Of a stretch of 64,000 bases of DNA, positions 1 to 11,875 are shown piece after piece (position 1 is the stretch's first letter; each line of letters begins with the position of its first letter). The stretch is taken from NCBI RefSeq assembly GCF_964355755.1, contig NC_092672.1:18536501-18600500 (forward strand), read 5' to 3'. The stretch comes from Antedon mediterranea (taxonomy: Eukaryota; Echinodermata; Crinoidea; Comatulida; Antedonidae). A program made the translations under genes and the position numbers. Below the pieces are notes generated by a model, which was not told the origin of the DNA, did not search any database, and saw nothing but the letters and a program-made list of their open reading frames with translations.

Positions 1-237
1 AAGATTCTGATTTTCATTTAGCTGAATGTTAATCAAGATGCATACTGATGATATGCCAAAGCAAATTACTACAGCTTAACACATGACTTTGAATAATTAG
101 ATTATCTATTGGGTAAAAAATCATATCAGATAACTGGTTTTTTAACATGGTTTATACACCAACAAAATAATAATGAGCAGAGTACATTCCATGTTTAAAA
201 CATATCATTACTAGACTTATGTGCTTATTTCCATAAA

Positions 238-352
238 GTAATAATAATAACAAATAGTAATAATAATAATAATGAATAGTAATAATAATAATAATGAATA
301 GTAATATTAATAATAATAATAATAAATAGTAATAATAATAATAATGAATAGT
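238..352. repeat. AAT trinucleotide microsatellite
   Basis: Imperfect runs of AAT/TAA with interspersed GAATAGT words. It lies directly before the 27-bp minisatellite. The 72-residue minus-strand reading frame across it is low-complexity Tyr/Leu/Ile and is not a gene. Confidence 0.95.
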
Positions 353-355
353 AAT

Positions 356-1056
356 ATGCGCCAGGATCAATGCTCATGGCGCATCAGCCAGGATCAATGC
401 TCATGGCGCATGAGCCAGGATCAATGCTCATGGCGCATGAGCCAGGATCAATGCTCATGGCGCATGAGCCAGGATCAATGCTCATGGCGCATGAGCCAGG
501 ATCAATGCTCATGGCGCATCAGCCAGGATCAATGCTCATGGCGCATGAGCCAGGATCAATGCTCATGGCGCATCAGCCAGGATCAATGCTCATGGCGCAT
601 GAGCCAGGATCAATGCTCATGGCGCATGAGCCAGGATCAATGCTCATGGCGCATCAGCCAGGATCAATGCTCATGGCGCATCAGCCAGGATCAATGCTCA
701 TGGCGCATCAGCCAGGATCAATGCTCATGGCGCATCAGCCAGGATCAATGCTCATGGCGCATCAGCCAGGATCAATGCTCATGGCGCATCAGCCAGGATC
801 AATGCTCATGGCGCATGAGCCAGGATCAATGCTCATGGCGCATCAGCCAGGATCAATGCTCATGGCGCATCAGCCAGGATCAATGCTCATGGCGCATCAG
901 CCAGGATCAATGCTCATGGCGCATCAGCCAGGATCAATGCTCATGGCGCATCAGCCAGGATCAATGCTCATGGCGCATCAGCCAGGATCAATGCTCATGG
1001 CGCATCAGCCAGGATCAATGCTCATGGCGCATCAGCCAGGATCAATGCTCATGGCA
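356..1056. repeat. 27-bp minisatellite, about 26 copies
   Basis: The unit contains CCAGGATCAATGCTCATGGC followed by GCATSAG, where S is G or C. Copies are otherwise almost identical, so the array is young or homogenised. In the G form the unit holds a perfect hairpin, GCTCATG-GCG-CATGAGC. In the C form one base pair of that stem is lost. Because 27 is a multiple of three and the unit has no stop codon, two plus frames stay open, giving nine-residue repeats. These are judged not to be genes: there is no flanking coding signal, and the frames end a few codons beyond the array. Confidence 0.97.
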
Positions 1057-1261
1057 CAACAATGCAATGAGTAAAAGTAAAAAGGCCTAATAATGAATTT
1101 GCATGAATAACATTCGAAAGTTGGTTCCAATGAAATGGAGCAGTAAAACTAAATGTTACTGATTTTTATTTAGCACACAAAACAAAATAAATTCCCATTA
1201 AATCTATATTTAAAAAATCACACAGGTTATTTATATTTTTATTATCAAACTGATAATACTG

Positions 1262-1480
1262 ATTTTGAGATCGTCAGTTCGACTCCAATGCTTTGTAACC
1301 TTATTATGACATCTTGATGTTTACCAATATCCACCCAGGTGTACAAATGGGTACCTGATAAGATAAACTGCGCTGATTACTAGCTGCTTTTTATTAAATA
1401 ATTGACTGGGGTTAATGTTTGTACAGTGCTTAGAGATTTCACATTAGCCACTTAGGATAATATATTATTATGAACGGAAA
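1262..1480 (+). mobile_element. 3' part of a tRNA-derived SINE
   Basis: An AGTTCGACTCC stretch near 1273 resembles a pol III B box. It is followed by a body containing CCACCCAGGTGTACAAATGG and by an AT-rich tail with TATTATTATG. This arrangement is typical of tRNA-derived SINEs in marine invertebrates. No A box is recognisable upstream, so the copy is probably truncated at the 5' end. Confidence 0.5.
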
Positions 1481-2097
1481 TAATACCATAAAAAGAATCA
1501 TAAATTTAATTTATTTTCATATTCTAACAAATTCCATCCCAACCCAAACCCTTATTGTTTATGACCAACACAAGTGAGTCAGTGTACTATAGAAACTGAA
1601 CTTAAATCAAACTGGCAAGAAGCATGTGATAGAGAAGTTGCCTTAGGCTGTTTTGTGTATTTATCATGAATCTTAAGCTGCACATCCATCTGGATATCTT
1701 GTAATGTGGAAGCTGATAAAATAAAAACAAACAAAACAATAAATTCTTGTAGCTTCCTTCTAAATAAACATTCTTTAAAGATTTTGAATTTCTTTAGTTT
1801 ACTTTTATGGTCTCAGAATTCATTGAATATTTTACTTTTTCATTTAACTAATAATACTAGCAGGTAATCAGCCAATGGGCATCATGATAAAGGAAAGAGC
1901 CATTCCCTAAAGCTTTTTAGATCTAATTTAAAGATGTATTGTCCCTCAAAAACATGAAAAATGAAGATTAATTAAATCAGACTTTGAATATGTTATTTTG
2001 TAGTTTTAATAAAGTTAATTACTTCAATAGAAAAAACACAAAAAAAAAAAAACTGTTTTCACTTATAAAATGACAAAATAAATGTTAAAATTCAACC
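1481..2097. other. AT-rich noncoding DNA
   Basis: No gene is seen. A TTAAAGATGTATTGTCC word at about 1928 matches the start of dispersed family B (see 2098-2455 and 36511-36690), so a degraded copy may begin here. There is an A-rich tract at about 2032-2052. Confidence 0.5.
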
Positions 2098-2455
2098 AAA
2101 AATCCATTGGCTGGCAGCCAATTATACCATTTTTTGCTTTAAATTACATTTTTTTCAGGTAAATACATTTTTTTTCGATCCAATTTTTGGTCAAAGTGGA
2201 TAACTATTATGTTACATTAAAATGGAATGTTAAAAAAAAAATGTTTAAAGAATTATTTTTTCAGGGGGAAAATACATCTTTAAGGTCACAAACTACATTA
2301 ATATAATAAATAAATACTATATGGTCCTATTGAGATTTTCGTCTTTAAATGGTTAAAAATGTGAAAAATAAGGTGATTCTAATAATTTTACTATAAATCC
2401 CAACATGCATTGCGCGCGGATTGATATTTGAGGCCTGGCATCACAAAAGCGGTGC
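2098..2455 (-). mobile_element. Dispersed repeat family B, copy 1
   Basis: Reverse-complement matches link this segment to two other places. The part 2098-2290 matches 36511-36690, including shared TAATGTAACATAATAGTTAT and CCAAAAATTGGATC words. The part 2285-2455 matches about 26195-26375, sharing GGACCATATAGTA and CAATGCAT words. The copies therefore belong to one longer consensus. No coding capacity or clear terminal repeats were found, so the class is unknown. Confidence 0.7.
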
Positions 2456-3802
2456 AGTCGCAACCCAAACTTTTGAGATATTTAGCCTTGAAGTATGTGT
2501 ATTTTGCAATCATTTAAGTCGTTTCCATTGAAAATCATTAGGAAATTGTATTTTTGTTCACTCAAAATCAACTTTCTTTACGGCGCTTTTGTAAACAAAC
2601 CGCTAAACCGAATCACGTCATGTTTGGTACCTATGTGTTCAAAATTATATCAGCTACCATAATTCTACCTAAAAGATTTTTTTTAATCTAGCCAAAGGAA
2701 ATTGGTTTTTATTAAGGTGTTAGGTTGATGAAATTTCTAACAAGAATTTGTGACTGTGATTGGCTATAGAAATAAATTACGCTCTCTGATTGGCTGACGC
2801 TTTGTTTACGATGAAAAAGCATAGCTTCCATCGTAGTTTCTCGAATGAATGTTTCAACATTTTGTGAATATTTACGAAGTCAATCGTTATTTTTATCCAT
2901 ATATTTTTTTTTAATTAAAAAATTAAAAAATATATATAATATTATGTACCACACAGTGATATATTTTCGACTAGTTTTCCGTTATTGAAAAGAAAATAGC
3001 GAGTTTTGACAGAGAGGTCTTGTCACGTTGATTGGCGAGCTAGGCTTGGCCAGGCGAAGCTAATCATATTTTTTCGGTTACAATAATGATTGATTGTATT
3101 GTTTTTTTTGTGAAGATGTTATGTGTATTAAAAAATAAATATCATAATGATAATCACACGGAATTAATTGACAATCCTAACCTACTGTACATTTGATGTT
3201 AAAATGAATCTTCTTGTTTCATAGACGATTGATTAAAACCCCCTTAGCACCCTAACCATGGTTTGCTATTTAATTTACATTGAAGTGTAATTCTTTTTTT
3301 GTTGTTGCAAACTATGGTTGTGTTTTCACTAGGGAGTAAACTGTTTCTTAAAACTCAAATCAAATTGAAGCCAAGATACTAGGATTTACATTTCCACAAG
3401 TTATGTCCAATTTCTACTGATTGCTGGTGCCACATATACTGTGTCAATCACTACAGCTGACAGTTGTTTACACAGGTGATCAACCAAGCAGGTAAATACT
3501 GTTTGCCTGTAACACTCTACCTTATTTATTCAATCACTCTACTGCCCTCTTTATATGGCTATCACAACAATAACAGCGTAAACTCCTACAACACAAAATA
3601 AACATGTGCGTGTGTATGGCACGTGTATCCCTTCAGGTAGGCCCAGAATTAACTCATACAATTTCAAAGCATGGTCATGATGGCAAGAAAGGTGACAGAT
3701 CAAATAGTTTTAGTAGGCTGGGAATAAGATGAAAAAAATTATTTATAGTATGAAGGTCATTAAAAATAATGATTTACTTCATTCAACTATTATTATACAA
3801 AT
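2456..3802. other. Noncoding, no gene seen
   Basis: AT-rich sequence with an A/T-only self-complementary stretch at about 2900-2940. There are CA/TG-rich words near 3600. No exon-like open segment with splice signals was recognised. Confidence 0.5.
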
Positions 3803-3965
3803 AATGAATGTTTATGAGTGTAATGGTACAAATAATGGCATGAGGTGAATGATGAAAGGTTATATATCACAGAGGCAAAGCTGAGTTGATATTTAACCTT
3901 TCATCATTCATCAAATGCCATTATTTATGCCATTATTTGTACCATTGCACGAATATAAAACATTC
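3803..3965. repeat. Foldback inverted repeat
   Basis: The left arm (3803-3862) and right arm (about 3893-3965) are near-complementary and share GGTACAAATAATGGCAT and GAATGATGAAAGGTTA. About 30 bases separate them. The right arm carries an extra internal copy of a roughly 17-base piece. This looks like a hairpin-forming MITE or foldback remnant. Confidence 0.75.
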
Positions 3966-4581
3966 ACTTATTTTTTTTATATAACATCTAATTTCTAAAT
4001 AGATTCCGGTCATTTGAATCAAATAAAAGGTAGCTCTGGCCTACATTTAATTCACATTGATTAAAACAGTAACATTTGGTTTTTAATAATATTATATTAT
4101 ATTATTATTATATTATTTTATATTTATATGGATTTATAAAGACACCTACTTTAGTGATAATTATGTTAACAAACGACCAAACATTCATAGGTCTAGCAAG
4201 GCTAAAACACCTAGGAGGCCTAGCCTAATACTAACAGGCTTAGGCCTATATGCTAGATCTAGTACTAGCGTGGCTGAAAGGCAAAACTTCGACAGACAAT
4301 TGAAACTCATCTAGGCTAATTATGGTTTTTCAAACGATTTCACATCTTGTAGAGATGTTCCCATTAATGAATCAAAATTCTACAAACGATCTACATCTAA
4401 TTTAAATGCCCTTTTAATCTAAATTAGTACATATATCTTTCCAGAAACGTACTACCATCACGAAAAAAAAACGCGACGAAAGTACAAAATAGGTGACGCT
4501 GTTGTATTTCAAAAGCAATAGTATAAAACAAAATATTTTCCAAATGCGAAAAGATTTTTTTAGTCGCACACGAAAAAAAGT
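3966..4581. other. Noncoding, AT-rich with AGGCCTAG-type words
   Basis: Contains TATTATATTATA low complexity at about 4086-4125 and several GGCCTAG words at 4190-4290. No gene is seen. Confidence 0.5.
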
Positions 4582-4605
4582 ACTATTAAACAATTGTTTA
4601 ATAGT
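4582..4605. repeat. 24-bp perfect palindrome
   Basis: ACTATTAAACAA is followed immediately by its exact reverse complement with no loop. The symmetry stops at both ends of the stretch. Confidence 0.9.
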
Positions 4606-5122
4606 GCGTACTATTGAACGCCATGTGACCCACATTCGTCCAATCAAATAACTGGAATTTATTTAGGTGTTATATAAACTGAATTATATTGAGTTAAAAC
4701 TATACTACTGTATATTAAATTTCCAGACGTTATCAAGCCTCTTGAATTTCCCGAATATTAAAAAAATCTCTAATCTAAAATTTTGGTTCAAAATAAAAAC
4801 TTTTTTTCAAGCTCATGTTGTTCTCTGTATGTGTTTTTTAGCAGGTTATTTCTGTATTTAATACTAAATTACATTCTAGTTGCTAGAGTGCAGGACGTAT
4901 TTTTGGTAAAACAAATCTTTTCAAACGTATCAAATCTGTTAAAACGTGTCAAATTAAAACATCTTATTCCTAAAACCAACACTTTCATCATATTTGGATC
5001 TGTGTATATCTTGCAGGATAATAAACCAAATAAGAGGAGATAATCTAATAAAATATTAAGTTGAATTCCAATACTCTCTGAGAATTCAATCCAACTCTGC
5101 CCTAAACTGTCTTGGCCAAATC

Positions 5123-5215
5123 TAAGTCGGCCCCTAGTCAAGTCGGCCCCATGTCAACTCGGCCTCACAGATCAACTCGGTCAAAAACTAATCGGTCAAC
5201 TCGGCCTCCATTAAA
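5123..5215. repeat. Short interspersed TCGGCC motif cluster
   Basis: Six or so copies of (A/C)A(A/G/C)(C/G)TCGG(C/T)C-type words occur at irregular spacing of 10-20 bases. This is a degenerate simple array. No function can be read from it. Confidence 0.5.
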
Positions 5216-5298
5216 GTATGGAACACATAAAGTGAAGCGAATTAATAAAAAAATAAAATGACGTGGGGCCTACTTGACATATACGGCCGATAAGGTTT

Positions 5299-5462
5299 AA
5301 GGCCTGCACCCCTCTCTGGAATGCCTGTACTGTGCTAACTCAATGTTTACCCAGCGCACACACAGCTTGGACAAGGCCTGCACCCCCCCCCCCCCCCTTC
5401 TCTCTCTGAAATGCCTGCACTGTGCTAACTCAATGTTTACCCAGCGCACACACAGCTTGGAC
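5299..5462. repeat. Tandem duplication, two copies
   Basis: Copy 1 is 5299-5372 and copy 2 is 5373-5462. Both contain AAGGCCTGCACCCC and TAACTCAATGTTTACCCAGC. Copy 2 is longer because of a C homopolymer of about 15 bases and a CT-rich insertion. Confidence 0.9.
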
Positions 5463-5811
5463 ATTTTGTTGAGTTTAGTAGATAACAAATTTGAAAAGGC
5501 AGATGTGTTTTTTTCTTTATTGTTTTCCATGGAACATCTGCTATGAAAAAAGTAGTTTTGTTTCATGACTGTTTGTAATATTCTTAACAAATCTCAATCA
5601 AAAGTCATTAATAATAGCTTGCAAAAAGGAGGGAAAATTGAAACTAGACAATATACTTTTGAAGGACAATATTTGTTCTTTGTTAAGATAGTACTATCAG
5701 ATAATTATACCATTTCTAGAAATATATGAAACTAAAATTTAATACATTAAGAAATATGTACAACATTTACATGGAAAAGTTCTTTATTTATAAACAAAAA
5801 AAACAAATTTT
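5463..5811. other. Noncoding, no gene seen
   Basis: AT-rich intergenic sequence that leads into the 33-bp array. Confidence 0.5.
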
Positions 5812-6218
5812 AAGGTAATATGTTAAAAAACATAGACCAAATTTTAAGTTAATATGTTAAAAACATAGAACAAAGTTTATAGTAATATGTTAAAAACATA
5901 GACCAAAGTTTATAGTAATATGTTAAAAACATAGAACAAAGTTTATAGTAATATGTTAAAAAACATAGACCAAATTTTAAGTTAATATGTTAAAAACATA
6001 GACTAAAGTTTATAGTAATATGTTAAAAACATAGACCAAAGTTTATAGTAATATGTTAAAAACATAGACTAAAGTTTATAGTAATATGTTAAAAACATAG
6101 AACAAAGTTTATAGTAATATGTTAAAAACATAGACCAAAGTTTATAGTAATATGTTAAAAACATAGAACAAAGTTTATTGTAATGTTAAAAACATAGACT
6201 AAATTTTAAGGTAATATG
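5812..6218. repeat. 33-bp tandem array, about 12 copies
   Basis: The unit is AATATGTTAAAAACATAGAC plus CAAAGTTTATAGT. It shows A/C and T/C substitutions and one- to two-base indels. Each unit contains the short dyad ATGTT-AAA-AACAT. The array is AT-rich and has no long open frame. Confidence 0.95.
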
Positions 6219-6627
6219 TTCATCGTACACTAAAACACATAAATGCCACCGGTGTGAACTAGGCCCTAAATTGTTATTAATTTTCTCATGCCACTAACCA
6301 CTTAAGTTTCTGAAATATGTAATACTGTATAACAATCTTGTGTACAGCATACAGCATTCAACAAGTTTTAATTCAATCACATTAAACAAACAAGAAACAA
6401 CAGCTACAAAAACTTTCTATCATAAAACCTGAATTGAGCAATATCTAAATAATAGAAAGTCAAGCTAAAACAAACAGTTTCCCCTCCACTTAGCAATGCT
6501 ACATTGCCTGCGGACATCCGCCAACACAAAGTCTCTCACGCTGGATATATTGACTTTTTCCATAGGGGCAGTAGAGTGGAAGATTTGAAATTTATAAAGA
6601 ATGGCTTTCTTGGGAACATTACAACAG
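6219..6627. other. Noncoding spacer between arrays
   Basis: Contains CCGGTGTGAACTAGGCCCTAA near 6249, which resembles the right end of the MITE-like segment at 24826-25183. An open frame starts at about 6504 and runs into the 32-bp satellite, but the pre-array part has no recognisable domain. Confidence 0.5.
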
Positions 6628-9600
6628 GTTACAGATGGAGACTGTATCCTATTATATACTGTACAGGTTACAGATGGAGACTGTATCCTATTATATACTG
6701 TACAGATGGAGTCTGTATCCTATTATATACTGTACAGATGGAGTCTGTATCCTATTATATACTGTACAGATGGAGACTGTATCCTATTATATACTGTACA
6801 GATGGAGACTGTATCCTATTATATACTGTACAGATGGAGACTGTATCCTATTATATACTGTACAGATGGAGACTGTATCCTATTATATACTGTACAGATG
6901 GAGACTGTATCCTATTATATACTGTACAGATGGAGACTGTATCCTATTATATACTGTACAGATGGAGACTGTATCCTATTATATACTGTACAGATGGAGA
7001 CTGTATCCTATTATATACTGTACAGATGGAGACTGTATCCTATTATATACTGTACAGATGGAGACTGTATCCTATTATATACTGTACAGATGGAGACTGT
7101 ATCCTATTATATACTGTACAGATGGAGACTGTATCCTATTATATACTGTACAGATGGAGACTGTATCCTATTATATACTGTACAGATGGAGACTGTATCC
7201 TATTATATACTGTACAGATGGAGACTGTATCCTATTATATACTGTACAGATGGAGACTGTATCCTATTATATACTGTACAGATGGAGACTGTATCCTATT
7301 ATATACTGTACAGATGGAGACTGTATCCTATTATATACTGTACAGATGGAGACTGTATCCTATTATATACTGTACAGATGGAGACTGTATCCTATTATAT
7401 ACTGTACAGATGGAGACTGTATCCTATTATATACTGTACAGATGGAGACTGTATCCTATTATATACTGTACAGATGGAGACTGTATCCTATTATATACTG
7501 TACAGATGGAGACTGTATCCTATTATATACTGTACAGATGGAGACTGTATCCTATTATATACTGTACAGATGGAGACTGTATCCTATTATATACTGTACA
7601 GATGGAGACTGTATCCTATTATATACTGTACAGATGGAGACTGTATCCTATTATATACTGTACAGATGGAGTCTGTATCCTATTATATACTGTACAGATG
7701 GAGACTGTATCCTATTATATACTGTACAGATGGAGACTGTATCCTATTATATACTGTACAGATGGAGACTGTATCCTATTATATACTGTACAGATGGAGA
7801 CTGTATCCTATTATATACTGTACAGATGGAGACTGTATCCTATTATATACTGTACAGATGGAGACTGTATCCTATTATATACTGTACAGATGGAGACTGT
7901 ATCCTATTATATACTGTACAGATGGAGACTGTATCCTATTATATACTGTACAGATGGAGACTGTATCCTATTATATACTGTACAGATGGAGACTGTATCC
8001 TATTATATACTGTACAGATGGAGACTGTATCCTATTATATACTGTACAGATGGAGACTGTATCCTATTATATACTGTACAGATGGAGACTGTATCCTATT
8101 ATATACTGTACAGATGGAGACTGTATCCTATTATATACTGTACAGATGGAGACTGTATCCTATTATATACTGTACAGATGGAGACTGTATCCTATTATAT
8201 ACTGTACAGATGGAGACTGTATCCTATTATATACTGTACAGATGGAGACTGTATCCTATTATATACTGTACAGATGGAGACTGTATCCTATTATATACTG
8301 TACAGATGGAGACTGTATCCTATTATATACTGTACAGATGGAGACTGTATCCTATTATATACTGTACAGATGGAGACTGTATCCTATTATATACTGTACA
8401 GATGGAGACTGTATCCTATTATATACTGTACAGATGGAGACTGTATCCTATTATATACTGTACAGATGGAGACTGTATCCTATTATATACTGTACAGATG
8501 GAGACTGTATCCTATTATATACTGTACAGATGGAGACTGTATCCTATTATATACTGTACAGATGGAGTCTGTATCCTATTATATACTGTACAGATGGAGA
8601 CTGTATCCTATTATATACTGTACAGATGGAGACTGTATCCTATTATATACTGTACAGATGGAGACTGTATCCTATTATATACTGTACAGATGGAGACTGT
8701 ATCCTATTATATACTGTACAGATGGAGACTGTATCCTATTATATACTGTACAGATGGAGACTGTATCCTATTATATACTGTACAGATGGAGACTGTATCC
8801 TATTATATACTGTACAGATGGAGACTGTATCCTATTATATACTGTACAGATGGAGACTGTATCCTATTATATACTGTACAGATGGAGACTGTATCCTATT
8901 ATATACTGTACAGATGGAGACTGTATCCTATTATATACTGTACAGATGGAGACTGTATCCTATTATATACTGTACAGATGGAGACTGTATCCTATTATAT
9001 ACTGTACAGATGGAGACTGTATCCTATTATATACTGTACAGATGGAGACTGTATCCTATTATATACTGTACAGATGGAGACTGTATCCTATTATATACTG
9101 TACAGATGGAGACTGTATCCTATTATATACTGTACAGATGGAGACTGTATCCTATTATATACTGTACAGATGGAGACTGTATCCTATTATATACTGTACA
9201 GATGGAGACTGTATCCTATTATATACTGTACAGATGGAGACTGTATCCTATTATATACTGTACAGATGGAGACTGTATCCTATTATATACTGTACAGATG
9301 GAGTCTGTATCCTATTATATACTGTACAGATGGAGACTGTATCCTATTATATACTGTACAGATGGAGACTGTATCCTATTATATACTGTACAGATGGAGT
9401 CTGTATCCTATTATATACTGTACAGATGGAGACTGTATCCTATTATATACTGTACAGATGGAGACTGTATCCTATTATATACTGTACAGATGGAGTCTGT
9501 ATCCTATTATATACTGTACAGATGGAGACTGTATCCTATTATATACTGTACAGATGGAGACTGTATCCTATTATATACTGTACAGATGGAGACTGTATCC

Positions 9601-10216
9601 TATTATATACTGTACAGATGGAGACTGTATCCTATTATATACTGTACAGATGGAGACTGTATCCTATTATATACTGTACAGATGGAGACTGTATCCTATT
9701 ATATACTGTACAGATGGAGACTGTATCCTATTATATACTGTACAGATGGAGACTGTATCCTATTATATACTGTACAGATGGAGACTGTATCCTATTATAT
9801 ACTGTACAGATGGAGACTGTATCCTATTATATACTGTACAGATGGAGACTGTATCCTATTATATACTGTACAGATGGAGACTGTATCCTATTATATACTG
9901 TACAGATGGAGACTGTATCCTATTATATACTGTACAGATGGAGTCTGTATCCTATTATATACTGTACAGATGGAGACTGTATCCTATTATATACTGTACA
10001 GATGGAGACTGTATCCTATTATATACTGTACAGGTTACAGATGGAGACTGTATCCTATTATATACTGTACAGGTTACAGATGGAGACTGTATCCTATTAT
10101 ATACTGTACAGGTTACAGATGGAGACTGTATCCTATTATATACTGTACATGGATGGAGACTGTATCCTATTATATACTGTACAGATGGAGACTGTATCCT
10201 ATTATATACTGTACAT
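6628..10216. repeat. 32-bp satellite, about 111 copies
   Basis: The unit is CAGATGGAGACTGTATCCTA plus TTATATACTGTA. Most copies are identical. Roughly eight carry GAGTCTG instead of GAGACTG. Units extended by GTTACAG occur only near the two edges (about 6628-6690 and 10030-10130), and a CATGG junction variant occurs at the 3' edge. The unit contains the palindrome CTGTACAG and has no stop in any plus frame. Since 32 is not divisible by three, all three plus frames stay open for about 3.6 kb and repeat every 32 residues. These frames of more than 1200 residues are artefacts. Confidence 0.98.
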
Positions 10217-11469
10217 GGATTCAAACCAAAGACCTCCCAAAGTGCACATATTCACAACAAGTGTAATGATGGAAATAAGTTTTGTTAATCTTTTGAAAAA
10301 ATAAAAACTAAGTTTAAGCTTGTAAGTTAAGTTATTCAATTGAGTAGTGCTAGTAGTAGTGCTTTTCTTTCTTTTGCAAAAACTCAAATAAATTGTCTAA
10401 CTTCATGAGAAATATTTAATTTTTACTATATTTTCATATTCGCATGCATAAACATAATCAAATTTATCCAAAAATTATATTATTTATCTAAATATAATCA
10501 GCAGAATATTCAATATTGTGAAAAATACTACAACTCAAAATGAAAGCTATGTTTTACAATAGAACAACACTCAAAAATGAAAAACTGTAGTTCCTGTACA
10601 ACAGATTGTTTGTATAAAGTGTTAAAAGGTTGCTTGTCAATCTAGTTGATGTTGAAATCTGATAAGGATGAAAACATTTATAGATGCCAATTTTGGAACA
10701 CGTTTTGAAAGTGAAATGACAGTTCAGGAAGCTATGAAGAATAAAAACGCTTTGATACAATAACAAGATGATTCTAGGGACTAAAAAAATACGCAAATCT
10801 GAACACTACCTATATAGGGTTAAAGGACAACTTTCCCAAGAACCATATTCTAATAATGTATCAGAACAATTGCAAGATTTAGTATATTGCCGCACAGGCT
10901 AACCCTCGCCATCGCCGTAATTGCTGTAACGTCCATGGCAAAATCTACCTCACACAGCGAGTTTTCACTGTAATTGTAAATAGCGTCACTTCAATTGCTA
11001 ATTTGACCTGTATTAGGCTTACATTTGCCCACATTTTCAGTCTGGTATTTTGAAGAAACACTTCATTATCCATATAGGCAAAAGAAACAATAAACAATTT
11101 TTTACGCTTTATCTAAAAAGTGAGTTTACTAGAAATGTTCGTGCTTTGCCAGACCTGTCTACTGACCCGAAAGAGTAGCTGGAAACTGTAGTGCCACTGA
11201 TTTTGGCGAACATCTCATCTGGTATGCAGGAGTAAATTTGATTGATTAGAAGTCAGTAGGTTCAGACCAAATAGGGAAAACCCATGTCTGATAATTCTGT
11301 TTTTTTGCTTCAAATGACAAGATCGATTATCACCAAAATTTATGAGGGAATAACTACTGTAAATAATTTTAACTTATAGTCTTGCATCACAGATCAACAT
11401 TCACTAAACAGAAATGTTTTAATATAGCTATTATCAATACACTAAATATTGATTATTACAGTTTTAAAA
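10217..11469. other. Noncoding, no gene seen
   Basis: AT-rich sequence with scattered short open frames of no recognisable content. Confidence 0.5.
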
Positions 11470-11875
11470 AGATTCGGATTAAGCCCTCCACGGACCCACG
11501 GCAGCCAGCAGTGCAGCGCCTACCAGATCAGCACACCGGGAGACGATCCCTACTCTTTTCGAATAGTGTACCAAGTTCTTTAACGTGCACTGTTAAGTAC
11601 ACGGAACCAACGGCTTTACATCCCATCCGAAGGACGAGGCAATGAAAGTAAAGCATCTTGCCTAAGGATGCAATTAGTATGGTACAGATAAAACCTCGAA
11701 CCCATGCCTATCACATGCTAGTCCGATATTACCATTACCCCATTACTCTCCAGTATATACAGCACCCGCCGCGATTTCTAGACGGTCTCCCATTGAGAAC
11801 GCAACCGGGCACAACGCTGCTTAACTTCGGTGATCTGATGAGAACCGGTGTTTCAACGCAGTATGGCCGTATATA
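11470..11875 (-). mobile_element. SINE with 5S rRNA-derived head and Deu-like body
   Basis: Read on the minus strand, the element starts with a 5S rRNA-like promoter region (11755-11873). It continues through a stretch containing GGGTTCGAGG (about 11693-11703), which resembles a tRNA B box. The body (about 11480-11640) contains GGATGGGATGTAAAGCCG, CACGTTAAAGAACTTGG and AAAGAGTAGGG, followed by CCCGGTGTGCTGATCTGG. From memory, that body resembles the Deu domain of Deu-SINEs such as AmnSINE1 and SINE3, some of which have 5S or 5S-plus-tRNA heads. The class assignment rests on recalled motifs. The exact 3' end near 11470 is uncertain. Confidence 0.75.
11755..11873 (-). pseudogene. 5S rRNA-like sequence (SINE head)
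   Basis: Minus-strand landmarks of 5S rRNA occur in the right order: ACGGCCATAC at the 5' end, ACACCGGTTCTCATCAGATC, ACCGAAGTTAAGCAGCG (A-box region), AATGGGAGACCG (C-box region) and GGGTGCTGTA at the 3' end. Length is close to the usual 120 bases. Several changes from animal 5S consensus, for example GTCTAGAAATCG after the C box, and its fusion to a SINE body argue that it is not a functional 5S gene. Confidence 0.85.

Noticed and set aside
344-1090. 248- and 234-codon frames as repeat proteins; the DQCSW peptide also occurs in the armadillo exon at 50584-50688
   Set aside because: The frames exist only because a 27-bp unit lacks stops. The shared five residues come from unrelated DNA and are coincidence.
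6504-10304. Frames of more than 1200 codons as a giant repetitive protein
   Set aside because: All three plus frames are equally open, which follows from a 32-bp unit without stops and not from selection on one frame.
11755-11873. Functional 5S rRNA gene
   Set aside because: It is diverged in several conserved positions and joined to a SINE body.
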